From contig WMCF01000021.1 of NCBI GenBank assembly GCA_009792885.1, forward strand, positions 2,479,254-2,543,253: a stretch of 64,000 nt of DNA, written 5' to 3'. This DNA comes from Eremophila alpestris peregrina. Taxonomy: Eukaryota > Chordata > Aves > Passeriformes > Alaudidae. Positions 28,501 through 42,000 of the stretch are shown here, piece by piece. Position 1 is the first letter of the stretch. Each line of letters begins with the position of its first letter. The notes below the pieces were generated by a model. It was not told the origin of the DNA. It searched no databases and was given only the letters and a program-made list of their open reading frames with translations. Made by a program: the position numbers and the translations under genes.

Positions 28501-30172
28501 TTTGCTATAGCAACCACTGCACTGCAATTACCATAGTGACATGAGAAGAATAGGAAAAGTAATAATGAAGAGCTCTCACTTGTTTGGAGCAATGTGGCAG
28601 CTAAGTAAATGCAGAATCCTCCAGCACCCAACTCTGCTCACCTTCATCAACTGAAATGCCATTTGGAATAGATGTCAAAAAGCAGTTCTGATTTGTTTTA
28701 AAAAGGCCAGTACACATTTGTCAATTGTTCCCTGTCCTTTGATCAGACTGATGTACAAATCACTGCTATCATTTAACAGGGGGAGTGTTACTTATTACAG
28801 AGGTTCCAACTTAGCCATCAGGTGTAAGGTCCACTCCTTTACCATAAATGTATTGATACATCCACACATCCTTCTGTGTAATTTTCCAATAAAATACACA
28901 CACATATATAAATGTACTGGACTTTCAGATGCATACAAACACACATTTGCAAATTTTAAATGAAAAAAAATCTTTATTTTTTCAATACTACAGGAACACT
29001 TGGTACTAAGATTATACCAACATCTGTGACAGTTTCTCATGAGTCACCTAATTGCTGGTTTTTCCAACTCCACTTATTGAAATAATTTACACTTGATAGC
29101 TGTTGTTCAACCTGCTTAGTTTAAGAAAGGAAATCTTACTCCAAATGAGTTGCTTTTGGAAGTTCTCAGTCAGAATCTTATACAAAGCTCCCCCTTTTTT
29201 CAAATGGCTGCTAAATACTCATGGCTGGAAAGGGTACTTCAGACAAAATTTTCAGAGGTAGGAAAGAATATTAGACAAAGTGACCTTTTGAAACAGTTAT
29301 TATTTTGTTGAGAGGCAGGTGTGATCAGTAAATCAGGATCCAGAGGGCACAAGCAGAAGGGTGTGAGGGGAAGGCAGCAGCCCAAGTGGCACAGCCCCCA
29401 GCTGGAGCTCACACTGCTGCAGAGTCCAACACACAAAGCTCATTGCTGACAAGTGGCAGAGGGAGAGCACAGAGACACTGAACCCTCTGAGACCCTCAGC
29501 AAATGGCAGAGCTGGCACATCAGCTGTGAGGTACAGGAAAACAGAGGCAGGCAAGCCAGAAGTAAGAATGTCAGAGGCCTGTGCTGTATTTGGAACATTC
29601 CTGGTGCCAGTGTCCCTGTGCCAAGGGGAGGATGTCTGTGAGAGCACAGCACATTCTGCATCACACACAGCCTGGCAAAACCTGCCCAGGTAGAAGGCAG
29701 CACCATCTTCTAACACATCTCATTTCCCATTTCATTGTGGTATTTTGATCTGTTGTTCAATCAATCAGGCCTCACTAGAGATAGCCGAATTATTCCAAAC
29801 TGCAAACCATCATACCTTAACTTCCTTTGACTTAGAACAATCATTATTCTGTCATTTTTGAAATGGAAAACTGAAAACAGGAGAGGTTTGAGTCTGACAA
29901 TCCATTTCTAGAATGCACTGTCTGTAACTCCAGCTCAGAACAAGCAGCTGTGTGCTCAAAGGCAGTGTTATCAAGTACCTAAATATCAGCACACACAGCA
30001 CAGTGGGGAAATGCAGCTACTGTGAGAGCAGTGCTCTCATAATGGCAGATTCTGCCCCTTTGGTGCTGGACTGGTGCAGAACAGTTGGATTTGATGATAA
30101 TTAGCAGTGCAGGGCAATCAGTGAGGGTGCTGGAACTCCAGCCCAGCAGTCCCTGGGCCACTGTCCTCCCTG

Positions 30173-30269
30173 CCAAGCTCAGTACCAAAGCACTGCCCTC
30201 CCTCCCAAGCTCAGCACCAAAGCACTGCCCTCCCTCCCAAGCTCAGCTGTACCAAAGCACTGCCCTGCC
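30173..30269. repeat. Minisatellite, 32 bp x3
   Basis: Three copies starting at 30173, 30205 and 30237, each CCAAGCTCAG followed by ACCAAAGCACTGCCCT. The first two are near-identical; the third carries a short insertion. Confidence 0.9.
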
Positions 30270-31738
30270 ACAGCACTGCACACTCCATTTACCCACATGT
30301 TCAAAATCTCAGCTTTAACACTGGAACAGTTCCACTTCTCCTTGTGAAGGTATCCCAGGGTTTATTACAATTCCACTAATTACTATAAATGTCTAAGATT
30401 ATGATTTATCATTTGGGCTCATTAGCCACCCAACATAGAGATAAAATTCTCCTACATTAAGATAGCTTTTCACATTGCCATTGTTAAAAACTTACAAAAA
30501 TATTTCTATTTAGTACCTATTAAGACACATTATTCAGAACATCAGCTTGAAAAATATCACAAAAGACCCAGCACACTTAATTTTTTTTAACTGCAAAAAC
30601 TGTATTATTCTATTCTTTCCTTCATGTATTATATAGATAAGTATTTAAATTTGAAGACAAACAGTAAAATATTTTACCAAAATGTTGTCAAAGATTTTAG
30701 AAAATGGGGTAAACATTTCCCAGAAAGCCTGGGGCAGGGTTCAGGCTGTACCTGACTCTACTGCCTGCAGATCTGATCTAAGGACCATTCCCATCCAGCA
30801 CAGGTGCCTGGTTCACCTGTCAGCCTAGAACACTTCTAAGTGGCAGCACAGAGCAAGTGAGTCACACTCTGGCTCCAAGAAGTTTAAAAATGGTCATTCT
30901 CTTTAAGATAATGTTTTAAAGAAAACGCTGAAACAAGGCTATTGTTTGACAACATTTCAAGACAGGCTCAGTCTCACTGGAACAAGTGTGTTGTATAAAT
31001 ACAGTAAATTCTTTTTTAAAGAAGTTATTTACAGTCAGTTATGTCAGCAGAGTCAGGCCTGCAACACTTTGCCTCTGGTTGGAAAATTGTTATTTTAGTG
31101 CACAGAAAATTAGCATTTTTTGCACTACAAAAGCAACATGGTCCATTCTCTGCAACATGACAAAAACATTGATAAGCCACTATTGACTGGAAAGGTACAT
31201 TCTAATAGAAAAATATGGGCTTTCACTAACCCTTGCAAAAACATATTTACATATAAATTAAATTTTTCTCCTGTCCAAAAGCCTTCCAGAATTTTCAATT
31301 ACAACCATTAAGGTTTTACCATATTCCAGCAATTCAAGTAATTTTATTTCATTTGGTCTTTATTAGTCTGTACAAGTGAAAAATGTAGAAACATTTAATC
31401 AGATAATGTTTGCTGAGCAACAGTAGAGAAAAAAAAATAATATCATGACAAATAAAATAAATGTGTGACAAAATTAAGTTTAGTGTTGTGCCACACCTCA
31501 AAGCAACAAAAATTAGATACACATAAGGCAGAATGTACTGGGATAAGCAAAGAATTTGTTAATAATTATTCCAGACATTTCAAGATTTACAAATAAACAT
31601 AACACATTAAAGAGAAAAAGCAGAGAAACATAAAAACCCCATTTAGAGCTAAACACCTTTATTTGTGCTCTGGTGGAAAGCAGCTAACCAAAACATGAGA
31701 AAGCAGCACTCAGGAGGGTGTAAAAGAAGAGAACTCAC

Positions 31739-31823
31739 CAAAATCTGCAAACACAGACTGGCCAACAACTTTGGCACCACTGGGCATTTCCTTACTTCTT
31801 CCAACTTTAGTGAAGTTCCCATC
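31739..31823 (-). CDS. ITFG1: ITFG1 coding exon 8
   Basis: 85 nt, phase 0 in and phase 1 out. Begins DGNFTKVG (235-242), with a sequon, and ends VVGQSVFADF (253-262), which matches human ITFG1. The middle (about 241-252) is clearly diverged from mammals and is probably an exposed loop. The acceptor is TTTGCTAG|G and the donor TTTG|GTGAGT. It leads directly in phase to the exon at 20135-20229, completing the loop DFDGDG. Confidence 0.93.
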
Positions 31824-33692
31824 CTAGCAAACAGGACACAGGTGATGGAAAGGCTGAATGGCAGAGTAAGTGATAAAACTGACTTTTGAACCAAAGAAAA
31901 TGCAGATCACTAATGGAGGGCTTTAGCAGATAAGAGAGAGGCAACTCAGCTACAGAAAAACTGCACTCTTCAAAAACTGGAACTGAGTTTTTGCATTTCT
32001 AATCCTGGATTCTTGTGGAAATCCATCAATAGTAATATTCAGATACCATTTCCATATATTTTGCTGTGCTCTGAGGAAGAGATTGGATTATTTCAGCAAC
32101 ATTATCTAAATGATAATTAGGTGATTATGACTACTACTGTGCATTTTTGCATATTAACATGTGATTTTACAGACATGTGTAATATATAACAACATACCTG
32201 CAGAAAAATTAAAAATAGGATCCTGATTTGCCTTCTAATTAGGAAATACATTGATTTTCTGTTAGGTCTGGCTTAGAATTTGTTTTACTTATCCTTTATT
32301 AAGATCTAGGCCTACAGCAAACAATAGTTCCCTACACCATCAGAAAGATAAGAAGTGCTGGCTGGTTGTTTACCACACAGCTGGATCACAGCTGGGAAGA
32401 TGCTGAGTGTTTGCAGCCAGGTCAGCTGGGCCAAGGCCCCTTCCCCAGGCCCTGCCCTGCTCAGGCACAGAGCTGTGCACACAGATCAGCAGGCAGGAGC
32501 ACAGGCTTGGCACAGAGCACAGTTATCCACACCAGGACTCCTGGCATGTGTGGTTTGTAAGCTGCAGTGCAGCTCTGGACAAGGCAGAACTGTCTGTACT
32601 ACAAGGCTGACTAGGTATTTACCTTGACATGTAAGTTATAATGATTCTGTTGAGAAAAATGAAAATGGATGCATTTCCATGCAGTCAAATAGGAGAGACC
32701 CTTAGCTGGACATAAAAGCATTTCTTGTATAGGCAAATATTTACAGAGCATTCTATGGTGCATCAATGAAGGGAATGACTTTTTTCTCCAAAGAGCAGCT
32801 GAACAGTTTTTAATGGATCAGTTGAGGCATTAAGTTCCATACACATGTCCAAGCATTTTACATGTATGACCTGTTTTCCTGGGTTGATTGATACCAAAGA
32901 ACAGAATTGTTTCTTTCTAGAGATAAGCATATCTATCAATACAAAATGTATAATGCAGGATTATATTTAGAATATGAGTCCAAATGCTGTAAGATAATTA
33001 AAAAAAAAAAGCCCCACTAATAGGACAAACACCTTGTGTACTCACAAACACTCAATAGCCAATGATTTTTAAAGCCTGCCTGAAGCTGTAAGTCCAGGAT
33101 TCATGAGTCACTGCTTTCATTAGTCTTGCCTGGGAGAAGATGGCCAGGTTATCTCAGACAAGACTGTTCTGCAGTGACTCACTGGGATACAATGGCTTCA
33201 TTTTCAGGCAAGCCCTCAGTACTAATAACAAACACATGAAGCACTTTCTATTATCATTGAAAAGTGAGCTCATAGCTATTGTCCTTTTGGATAGCAAGGC
33301 ACAAAGGATGCCCCTGGCCAGGTCAGACAATACAGAATCTCAAGAAACAAATACATATTAATCCATTGATCTGCTACTCCCCAACCCTGAATTTCAGTTA
33401 TGAAATTTAATTAACACAGGACTTAGGATTTCCTCAGATGTAACATGCACACGTATTGTAACAGTCAGAAGTGACATTTGGAACCTGTGTCCCAGAAAAT
33501 CTTACCCAACACCTGGAGTCAGATCTAACAAAGTCTACTAAAAAAACCAAAAAACCCTTTCAGACAGCAAGAATAAAGCCAAACTGATCAGTGTTCTGTC
33601 TGTAAATCACCATAAATGTCACAATATGACTCTTTGGGGTTTATAACTTGTCTGTGTTACAACAGAATAGTTATTTTTGTTTTCTCTCTTAC
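31824..33692 (-). other. ITFG1: ITFG1 intron 7
   Basis: 1,869 bp; AT-rich apart from a GC-rich block at about 32355-32600 where three overlapping frames on one strand are compositional. No gene seen. Confidence 0.85.
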
Positions 33693-33754
33693 CTTATTTA
33701 CCCATGTCTCAAACTGAACGGTTTTGGAATTTGGGGATGTGGTAAGGAACAAAT
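33693..33754 (-). CDS. ITFG1: ITFG1 coding exon 7
   Basis: 62 nt, phase 1 in and phase 0 out. Codes for LFLTTSPNSKTVQFETWVNK (215-234) after the split D214. It corresponds to the human DLFLTT...FQFEIWEN stretch and is moderately diverged in the middle. The acceptor is TTTTCCTCACAG|AT and the donor AATAAG|GTAAGA. Confidence 0.93.
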
Positions 33755-34212
33755 CTGTGAGGAAAATAAAAGAGAAATGAGATATTTAACAGTAAACTAC
33801 ACACACAATATTTGATCACTTAGTAAACATACATAATTTAAAAAATACTACCCATATTTTAGAAGTTATAAATACATTATATTTTAGTGACATATTAAAT
33901 AAGAAAGACTAAAACACAGCCCTCAAAACGATTTTCATGTCTTGTACTCTTCTGTATAAATAAATATCAATAAATATCAACTAGCCTTTTATTTGGGATC
34001 TGTTGAATTGAGCAACAGACACACTGTTGACAGGAGAAGAAAAGTAGATGGAGAAACATTTCTGGCTTCCTATACACTAAAATTCTCTCAAACATCAAAA
34101 CAGTGCAAAATAGAGCTTCAAAGGATTTATCTGGCAAAGCCTAAATAGGAGCTTATTTACTGCCTTTTAGAAAAGTCCCCAAATTACAAAAATGGGAAGA
34201 AAAAGCTTTTAT

Positions 34213-34228
34213 AAAAAAAAAAAAAAAA
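34213..34228. repeat. A16 homopolymer
   Basis: Sixteen consecutive A in ITFG1 intron 6, followed by other A-rich stretches. No retroposon body or target duplication is visible beside it. Confidence 0.85.
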
Positions 34229-35197
34229 GGAGGTTGAGGAATAAAAAAAATTTAAAAATTAAATCCAGTGTTAAGAAATTCAGATTTAAGAAAACTACTC
34301 TTTTAGATTTAAACACATGTTTTCTTTTTGTCTCCTCCCTCCCTGCAATTTCAACTGCCATTCTTTGAGCTAGAACACAATGGTTACTTTGCAAGAAAAA
34401 GGAAAAAAAAGAGAATATTAATGCTTTACCCTGAGGTGTTTTACTGAATAAGCAGGTAGATGGCTGTACAGGGAATTTCCAATGGCACAGTAAGGGATTG
34501 TCTTCCAGGGAAAAAACCCCAGCAACAACCAACCACTGAACTAGAAACCTCCCCACACCTAACAAACAAACAAACCCCAAACAAAACCCCCACAGACACA
34601 TAAAAAACAACAAACATTCTCCTTACAGATTTCTCTCCCCCCTCAGCTTAAAAGCTCTACCATGTAATTTTATTCCTCTGAATATCTGAAATGGCCATTT
34701 CCTTTACAGCACACATGAAAAGCATGATAGTGAGTGCTTCACTGGAATGAATTACAGTGATACTTCAAGACTTCTTAAAGGTAAGACAAATATCATTAAA
34801 ATAATCTGAATATAGCATAAATATAAGTTAGAAAACTTATATATACTTTCAATATTAACTTGCATCTAGAAGGAAGCTTGTTCAATACTGTTGATTACTA
34901 TCAGATATAGACCAGAAAAATAAAAAAAAATCAGTATGTTCACAGGAGAAAAACAGGAAATAACAGAAGCCTTAACTGATTTTCCTACAGGCCAAGATGC
35001 CACTATATCTTAAAAAAAATGCTACTGGGGTTTAAATAATTATTTCAAGTAGGGTCCTTGCAATACTTGGTACTGAAATGTGCACTGAGCTCTGGGCTCT
35101 GCTGCACACAGGTTATGCCACAACAGGCTCTGAAGTGTTCTCCTGAAACACCCAGCAAAGGCTGAGCACTGGCTCCCAGCTGGGTGAGGCTGGGTGA

Positions 35198-35353
35198 CCC
35201 TCCCAGCCATGCTGTGTGCCCTGTAACCTGTCCCCTGCACCTCTGACTCCTGTCACACTGCAGGGCTGGCCTCCCCTCCCAGCCATGCTGTGTATCCTCT
35301 AACCTGTCCCCTGCACATCTCTGACCCCTGTCACACTGCAGGGCTGGCCTCCC
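35198..35353. repeat. Tandem duplication, about 76-78 bp x2
   Basis: Two adjacent copies beginning CCTCCCAGCCATGCTGTGT and ending CACTGCAGGGCTGGCCTCC. The period is 76 bp, with a few substitutions and a 2-bp insertion. It lies just left of the antisense CR1 fragment. Confidence 0.9.
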
Positions 35354-35524
35354 AGCTCACTGCTGAGTCCATCCTCCCTGCTCAGTGCTGGTGCAAGGGG
35401 CATGTGGGGAGCAGTAACTCAGCACTCCCTCTGCTAATTCTGTTTATCCATACTGTGGGACTCTGTCCCAGGCTGAGACCAAGTGGCACAGCTGCCAACA
35501 CCAGCCAGAACTCACCTAGTGTCA

Positions 35525-35935
35525 CCATGCTAGAACCTGCCCCAGCTCCCTCAGCCTGTCCTCAGCAGAGATGTCCCAGTCCCTTGGCCCTCTGTGTCAC
35601 CCTGGGCTGGCCCTGCTGCATGAGCTCCCTGTCTCTGGTACTGAGGAGCCCAGAGCTGGGCACAGCATCCAGGTGCTCCTCACCAGGGCTGAGCAGAGGG
35701 GCAGGGTCAGCTCCCTGACCTGCTCCTGTGCTCCTCCTAAAGGGCCTCAGGATCCCATTGGCCTTATGGTCACAGGGACACTGTGCTGGCCAGGGACAGC
35801 CATTGTCCACCAGGACCCCCAGGCCCTTCTCAGGGCTGCTCCAGGTCATCCCCAGCCTGAGCTGGTGCTGGGCTTGTTCCTGTCTGGGTGCAGGACCCTG
35901 CCCTGCCTTTCTCTCCAGCAGCTTAAAGACCATTA
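35525..35935 (-). mobile_element. CR1 LINE fragment, antisense
   Basis: The plus strand reads as the complement of CR1: CTCAGCCTGTCCTCAGCAGA, then CCAGAGCTGGGCACAGCATC and CAGGTGC, then CACCAGGGCTGAGCAGAGGG, and later GGTGCAGGACCCTGCCCTGC. So the element runs on the minus strand, parallel to ITFG1. Both ends are missing relative to a full CR1. Open frames here (for example 35571-36071 plus) are antisense to the element and not genes. Confidence 0.8.
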
Positions 35936-38635
35936 CATTCAGCAACATTCTTGTTTTGCACTGAACTCCCTCCCCCAAAGCAGCTTCTCTTTAAAGCCAG
36001 TACATTCATTTTGCTCTCTGTTCCTCCCTATGTACCCCTCTGTCTCCTTTTCCCTAACTTCAGGCACATAACATTAGACAGAAGGAGTGGAAGCAGCACA
36101 GCAGAGCACTTCCAAGGCTTCTATAATGTCACACTGCACTGGCAAAGTGCAAAGGCAGGCTAAGAGAGCAGATAGTCTTCTAAAAATAGTGTGGAGGAGC
36201 TGGTGCCACGCTGCTCCTGCATTAAAGAAACAAGCTGTGATTTCCCACAGGACAATTTAATTCGGGTACAGCAACATCACTTCTAGTTCTAGATCCTCTG
36301 AACCAATTCCACTGGCACCTGATTGCCAATTGTCCTCCTTTTTATTCCTTCTTAGAAGCCATGATTTAAAATGCTCATGCGTGATTCTGGGATTAAAAGC
36401 TATTTGTTAGTATTTACAAGTAATTTCCCACTTTGATCAAGAATTTCAAAGATTTCAAACCAAGCAAAACAAAAGCATTTCTTTGCAACTGCAGTATAAA
36501 AAGATGATGCAATTCTGACACTAGAAATGACCATTCACAAAATTGTGTAGTTCAGAATTACAAGTGTTTTCTCCCAAGTTGGTGAAAGAAATGTGTAAGA
36601 AAGAACAAGTCCTATCTGGAACTGTGTTCTAAACCAGTTAATTCCCAAATATTACTTTCAACCTACCTTACTTTATGATTCTTTCTGGTTTGATTATGTA
36701 AGTTTTTGACTCCAAGAGCACCTCAGAGAGGAAAGAAGTAAGAATCTGTGCACTTTATAAACACCTAACAGCCAGAGCAAAGAATCCTTGCATTTCCTTT
36801 CCAAAGGAATGATATCCATGACATATCGCCCACCTCACTGGTACTGCTTTCCATGTCTATTATTACTGAATTGTTAAACATGCAAGAGCTGCAGGAGAAC
36901 AGATGGAGCCAACACATGCATTAATATCTGTGTGATCAGTGCTGGGGTTAAACAACAATGAAGACACATACAGTTCTTTTCTACACTTTTTGTATTACAG
37001 TACACTAATTATCTTAAAAACTGCAAGATCTCTGTTTTGCTTCTGGCTATATCAAGAAAGCTCAGCCCTTTTTCCTACAAGGAATGCCTATCATATTACA
37101 TATGCTCAGAAAAAGTCACTTGTCTGTGGATATGCTGCACACTGCCTTTGGAAGGCAGTTCAGGTTGCAATTTTAGCTGTAAGAAACAGCTTCTAGTCCA
37201 TAAAGGTCTCTAAGTTTAAAAAGCACAAAGTGTTGAGGGCTGTTCAAATTCTTATGATCCTAACAACAGCACAGTGAGAGCTATTTCCAACCTGAGGTTA
37301 TTAAATCAACTCATCTGGAGCTCAACAAGCAATTATTTACAGAATACAGAGGTGATTGTTTCACCAGACAACAGATACATGAAGGGAAGCTAAAAACAAC
37401 AGACAAGGGGGTACTTTTAAAAGCCATAGGGTAGTTGTAGATTCTGTAGGTATACAAATGGAAATATGGAACAGGAAGAGGAAAAAATCCACTTTGCTGC
37501 TGCTGCCAGGGAAAGAATATTGAGCTAGCTGGAGGGACCACTAGACTAAGCCTGCAGGGCATCCTTAATTTGTGACATGATGCAGCAAAGATAAGGAAAA
37601 TACTCTATAGCTGAGATGGGGAAAGATCTTGATGTCAGATTCAAGCAGATTTCCTGAGATGTAGCACCTATGGCCTAAGTGAGTGGACAGAAATAAAAAA
37701 CCAATACTGCCTGAGAGGAAACCTTTCTCTAAAACAAATGCAAAGTAAGGGGTGTTCACATTCAAATACACTTTCCTTTTTTGGATTTAACAGCCAGTGA
37801 TTAATAGAAATACAAAACAAGTAATTGGAATACTCCAACAAAATTCAACAGCCTGGGAATATGATAAGGAAGCACAGAGGTTACCCAGCATTTTACATCT
37901 AGAATACTGAAAATCAACTAAGATATACACCAGCCACTTAATACAGAAGGTATGTGATGATGCTGCAATACAAAACCACTGAGCATTAGCATTTTACTCA
38001 CAACTTACCCTAAAAAGTGACTTGGTGAGTGAATTTGGTTATAACTTAATTTAACTGGCTTAGCAATAAGATGCTGCTATCCAGGCTCTGCTACATCTGA
38101 TCACCATTTAATATACCCATATATAAATACTGATTTCAGCATTCATTCTTACAAAAAAGGAAAGAGATGATTAGAATGTCTGTTTGTGCCTGTAAAAGGG
38201 AAGCTATTCAAGTACTGTGCTCCTAGCTCCAATAACATAAAGCTTGTTACAGAGGGAGCACAGCAGTTCCATCCATCTCCATTTGATAGGATCAGGGAAT
38301 TCTGACACTGCACCAACATATGGCCCACTGAAGAATGAAATCTCCCCCAAAAGCAACATAAAACTTGACTACCTAGACTGCACTGAGGTTATTTAGTGCA
38401 CTTAGAGCTACCCTGTGTCAATGTCCAAGTCACCCCAGACACAGCCACAAACCCTACAATTGTGATTTGAACACAGCACATCTCATCTTGAGCTGGCTGC
38501 ATTTCTGGCAATGTATCCAAAGGAGCTTTACCTGACTACTGCTGCCTACAGAGGCCCATCTTGGGCAGCAAGAGCATGGCCTTTGTGCCACAGGGCTTGG
38601 GAACCACAGAGCTGCCTGGAGAAGGGGGAGCAAAC

Positions 38636-39033
38636 TGATCCAAGGGCAGGAGCACCTCTCCTGTGGGGATGGGAGGGGAACTGGGGCTGCTCAGTCTGGA
38701 GGAGAAACCTTAGAGCCCCTTCCAGGCAGTAAGACAGCTGGGGGAGAGGCTTTGGGCAAGGACATGCAGAGACAGGGCAAGGGGGAATGGCCTTGAGCTG
38801 GAAGAGAGCAGGTTTACGTTAGAAGTAAGGAAGAAATTCTCCCCTGTTAGGTTGGGGAGGCCCTGGCACAGGGTGCCCACAGAAGCTTTGGCTGCCCCAT
38901 CCCTGGAAGTGTCCAAGGCCAGGTTGGACAGAGCTTGGAGCACCCTGGGACAGTGGAAGGTGCCCCTGCCCATGGCAGGGGGTTAGAAGTGGATGACATT
39001 TAAGATACCTTCTAACCCAAACCATTCTGTGAG
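38636..39033 (+). mobile_element. CR1 LINE, 3' fragment
   Basis: Matches the familiar 3' portion of avian CR1: a GGAGCACCTCTCC-like segment, then AAGGAAGAAATTCT, GCCCCATCCCTGGAAGTGTC, CAAGGCCAGGTTGGA, and the terminus CTTCTAACCCAAACCATTCT. Sense orientation, 5'-truncated as usual for CR1, opposite in orientation to the host gene ITFG1. The start is approximate. No intact ORF. Confidence 0.85.
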
Positions 39034-42000
39034 AATTGCAACAGCTTATCAGTCATGACAGAGGAAATCCATAGAAAAGACAGATTAAAATGCAGGACAG
39101 CATTTGAACACCTTAAACATGAAAGCATTTCTACTTTTCCTGCAGAAATAAATATACAGGCAGTTTCCAACCACCCAACTCTACACCCATCAGCAGCTCC
39201 AGCTGTGATCCATATCCCTTGGTTCTTCTCTGCAGCCAGTCCTAGATCCCTTTCAAGCCAGCCTTATGCAGCTTTGCTTCCCTTATCCCACACACCATTA
39301 GGTCAGTCCTCCTCTAAGAACTTCAAGTCCACCTGAAATGAACATCCTCTTTTTGCAGAAATTCATGCAGGGTTTGCTCCTCACCATCTCCAAGCAAATT
39401 CCCTGCCTTCAGCCTGCATTTCTTCCTCTCCTCCTTTCTCCCCCCTCCCTGTGCAGCATTTGTGCCTTTGGCCCCCTGCTCCCAGCTGAGCACCCCAGCA
39501 CAGGCCAGAGGCACAATGGCAGGGAAGGGTTCCCTGATCCCTGCCCATGGCACAGCCTCTCCTGGTGGCTGCTTGAGCAAGGCAGCAAGAGCTGGGTAAG
39601 GACAACAGCAACAGGGCCCCAGTGGATATTGCTGAAACCTGTTTCAAACTGCCTACTTTCAATGAATCTTTTAATAAACATGTAGTATTACAGTCTCACC
39701 CTACTTCCACTGATTTTACTTACTGCAACTAGAAATTGCAATAAAACCTAACTATACAGAACCTGCTCCAAGTTAACTTCTGATTACCCTTGTTATTTTC
39801 TGTCACTTTTGAGTGTTATAAAAATGGTACTATTTTTAGATGGAGCATTCATTTCACTAATGGCTGATTTGACCTTTCTGTTTAATGTCAGAGGGCTTTA
39901 TTTCAGAATAAAACCCCTCAGCACCTGACTGTCTTGAGAAGCCACCAGGGTACAAGCAACATTAAGTCACTGCTTAATTTCGTATTTACTTCAGAAGTTT
40001 AAGTTAATAAAGGAGGGGGAGAAAGTGCCCTTATTATATACACCAACACCATGAACAAGGCAGTACCCAAACAGAACATTTATGTGTACACTCCAAACTC
40101 CTAAAAATGTTTTCATCCATGTGGAAGGGCTGTCTGTGCACATCCTCTAACCAGGAGTTACTTTTGGAGATGAATGTGCCTGTTTTATCTATATATAAAT
40201 AATGTGCTGAATTAAAAATCTCTGCTTTGCAGGGTGTTGACAGAATGGCAATGTAACAACTGTATTACAATCATTAAATGCCCTAAAACCCAAGGCAAAA
40301 TCAAAGATAACTTTCCTCTATTTACATTACAGATTCAGCACTGATAGGAAAAGAAGCATTTAAAACCAAACATCATTTACAATTTTTTTAGTTGCAACTA
40401 CACAATTTTAGTAGTGCAATACTTCTAGTATACACAAACCTAATTTTATACAAAAAAGGTAAATATAGTCAGTGTTATTTCTTTACTATATGGCAACAGA
40501 AAATAAAGTCTTACAAATTTCATGTTTCTGTTGCTAAGTTTTTCATTCAGGTAGAGAAACCCTCTACATGTGGTATTCAGATTTGCCAAATTGGCATTAG
40601 CAGTGTCCTAGAGCAAGTGGAGTACATCTATGTGAATTCTGGGTGCTAATTAAATGAAACAGTAACTTCCTCCACTGAAGAACTTAAACAAAAGGACTTC
40701 ATATGTTCCAAACAAGCTGATTTGTGTAGGTGAATTTTTAAGAAATGTGCTTATAATAAGAGACTGTGAATTTATTCTGTTCAAATGGCTCTTTCAAAAT
40801 TTATGAAGTATTTACTGGAACTATTTAGTAAACAGGTGATAATTATGTTGTTTATCATTGTTTAAGTACTACAATCCCTTTCATTATTAAAAATTACTAC
40901 AAAAGGAATTAATATGTATTAATTAAAAAGCTTTGCTTAACTGGAGAACTTGAAATTAGATTTAAGCTTTAGGTTTATGTTGCTGAATACACAGAGCAGG
41001 TAGGACTATCCTTTTGGTTGTTAGCACTTCAAACATGAGCTTTCAGACAGAAAATGCTCTTTATTTTCAGAATATGGGCAACAACATTGTTTCAAGGAAC
41101 AGAAAACAATGACCCTCAGGAGTGCTTTCAGAACTCATTTTCACATTAATGTTTTCTCAACAAAGTGCTATTTGGGACAGAACCAATTTACTTCTCACCT
41201 GTACTAAGTTATTGATTCCCATAAAACTATAACTCTCCAGTGTATTCAACTGTATCAGTGTATAATTAAAAATTGCAAAAGGAATAGCTTTTGAGACACT
41301 TTATAATGGCAATTTTAAAATTAAAACTGCTAAGCAGATAGCAGAGATTATGGGCTCCTTTGGAAAGCTTTTGGAAAAAAGAAGTTAAACCTACAGCTCT
41401 TTGTTTAGTCTAACGATCTGCACCCATGCCTTGGTTCTCTCTGCAAGGAAAGCTGTAAGAGAAGGCATTGGCAAAAGCAGCCCAGTCCCAGCAGCAGGAG
41501 GAGATGCAGCTCATTCCAGCTCTGCTTTGATTTTATGAGCTGCAACTTCCTGGTACTGAACACTGGGAAGGGGCAAGTAGAGGAACAGGGGTGACAGGAG
41601 ATCTATCACCCAGAGCATTTCTAATTAAAGATGTGAAGAGTAGAAGTAATGAAAAACTAACAAAACTTCACAGACTAAAGTTCTCTGAAATACATCCTGT
41701 CAATCTCATATGATACGTTTTTTGCCTCCATTATTTGCTGTAAACTCAGAGGTACACTCTGCTATCAGAGCTAAAACAGTTAAGAAATTTAAAACATTGT
41801 ACCTGTTCCAGGAATGACACAGTGACATGGCTTTACTGAATATTTGCTCTGGGAGAAATAAAAGGGAGGGGGCAGAACCAGAGAGAACAATTTGACTTCA
41901 AACAGATACACACAACCCCCACGCCCACCCAAGTGTTAAAATGCCAGCAGATACTTTGTTTGCCAGTTATTTTAATAGTGAATAAATGCAGATCTACTGC

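Larger units (their letters stand above)
20230..31738 (-). other. ITFG1: ITFG1 intron 8
   Basis: 11.5 kb. It holds a short CR1 3' fragment (about 25484-25548), a 32-bp x3 minisatellite (30173-30269), GC-rich, CpG-poor blocks (about 20940-21250, 26160-26540, 29330-29700) and a 45-nt candidate cassette exon (27208-27252). No other gene. Confidence 0.85.

Noticed and set aside
34213..34228. Poly(A) tail of a processed pseudogene or SINE
   Set aside because: No gene-derived or SINE body is recognisable on either side and no target-site duplication is seen.
35290..36071. Open frames of 138-166 residues on both strands
   Set aside because: They lie in and beside an antisense CR1 fragment and a tandem duplication, and match no protein I recognise.
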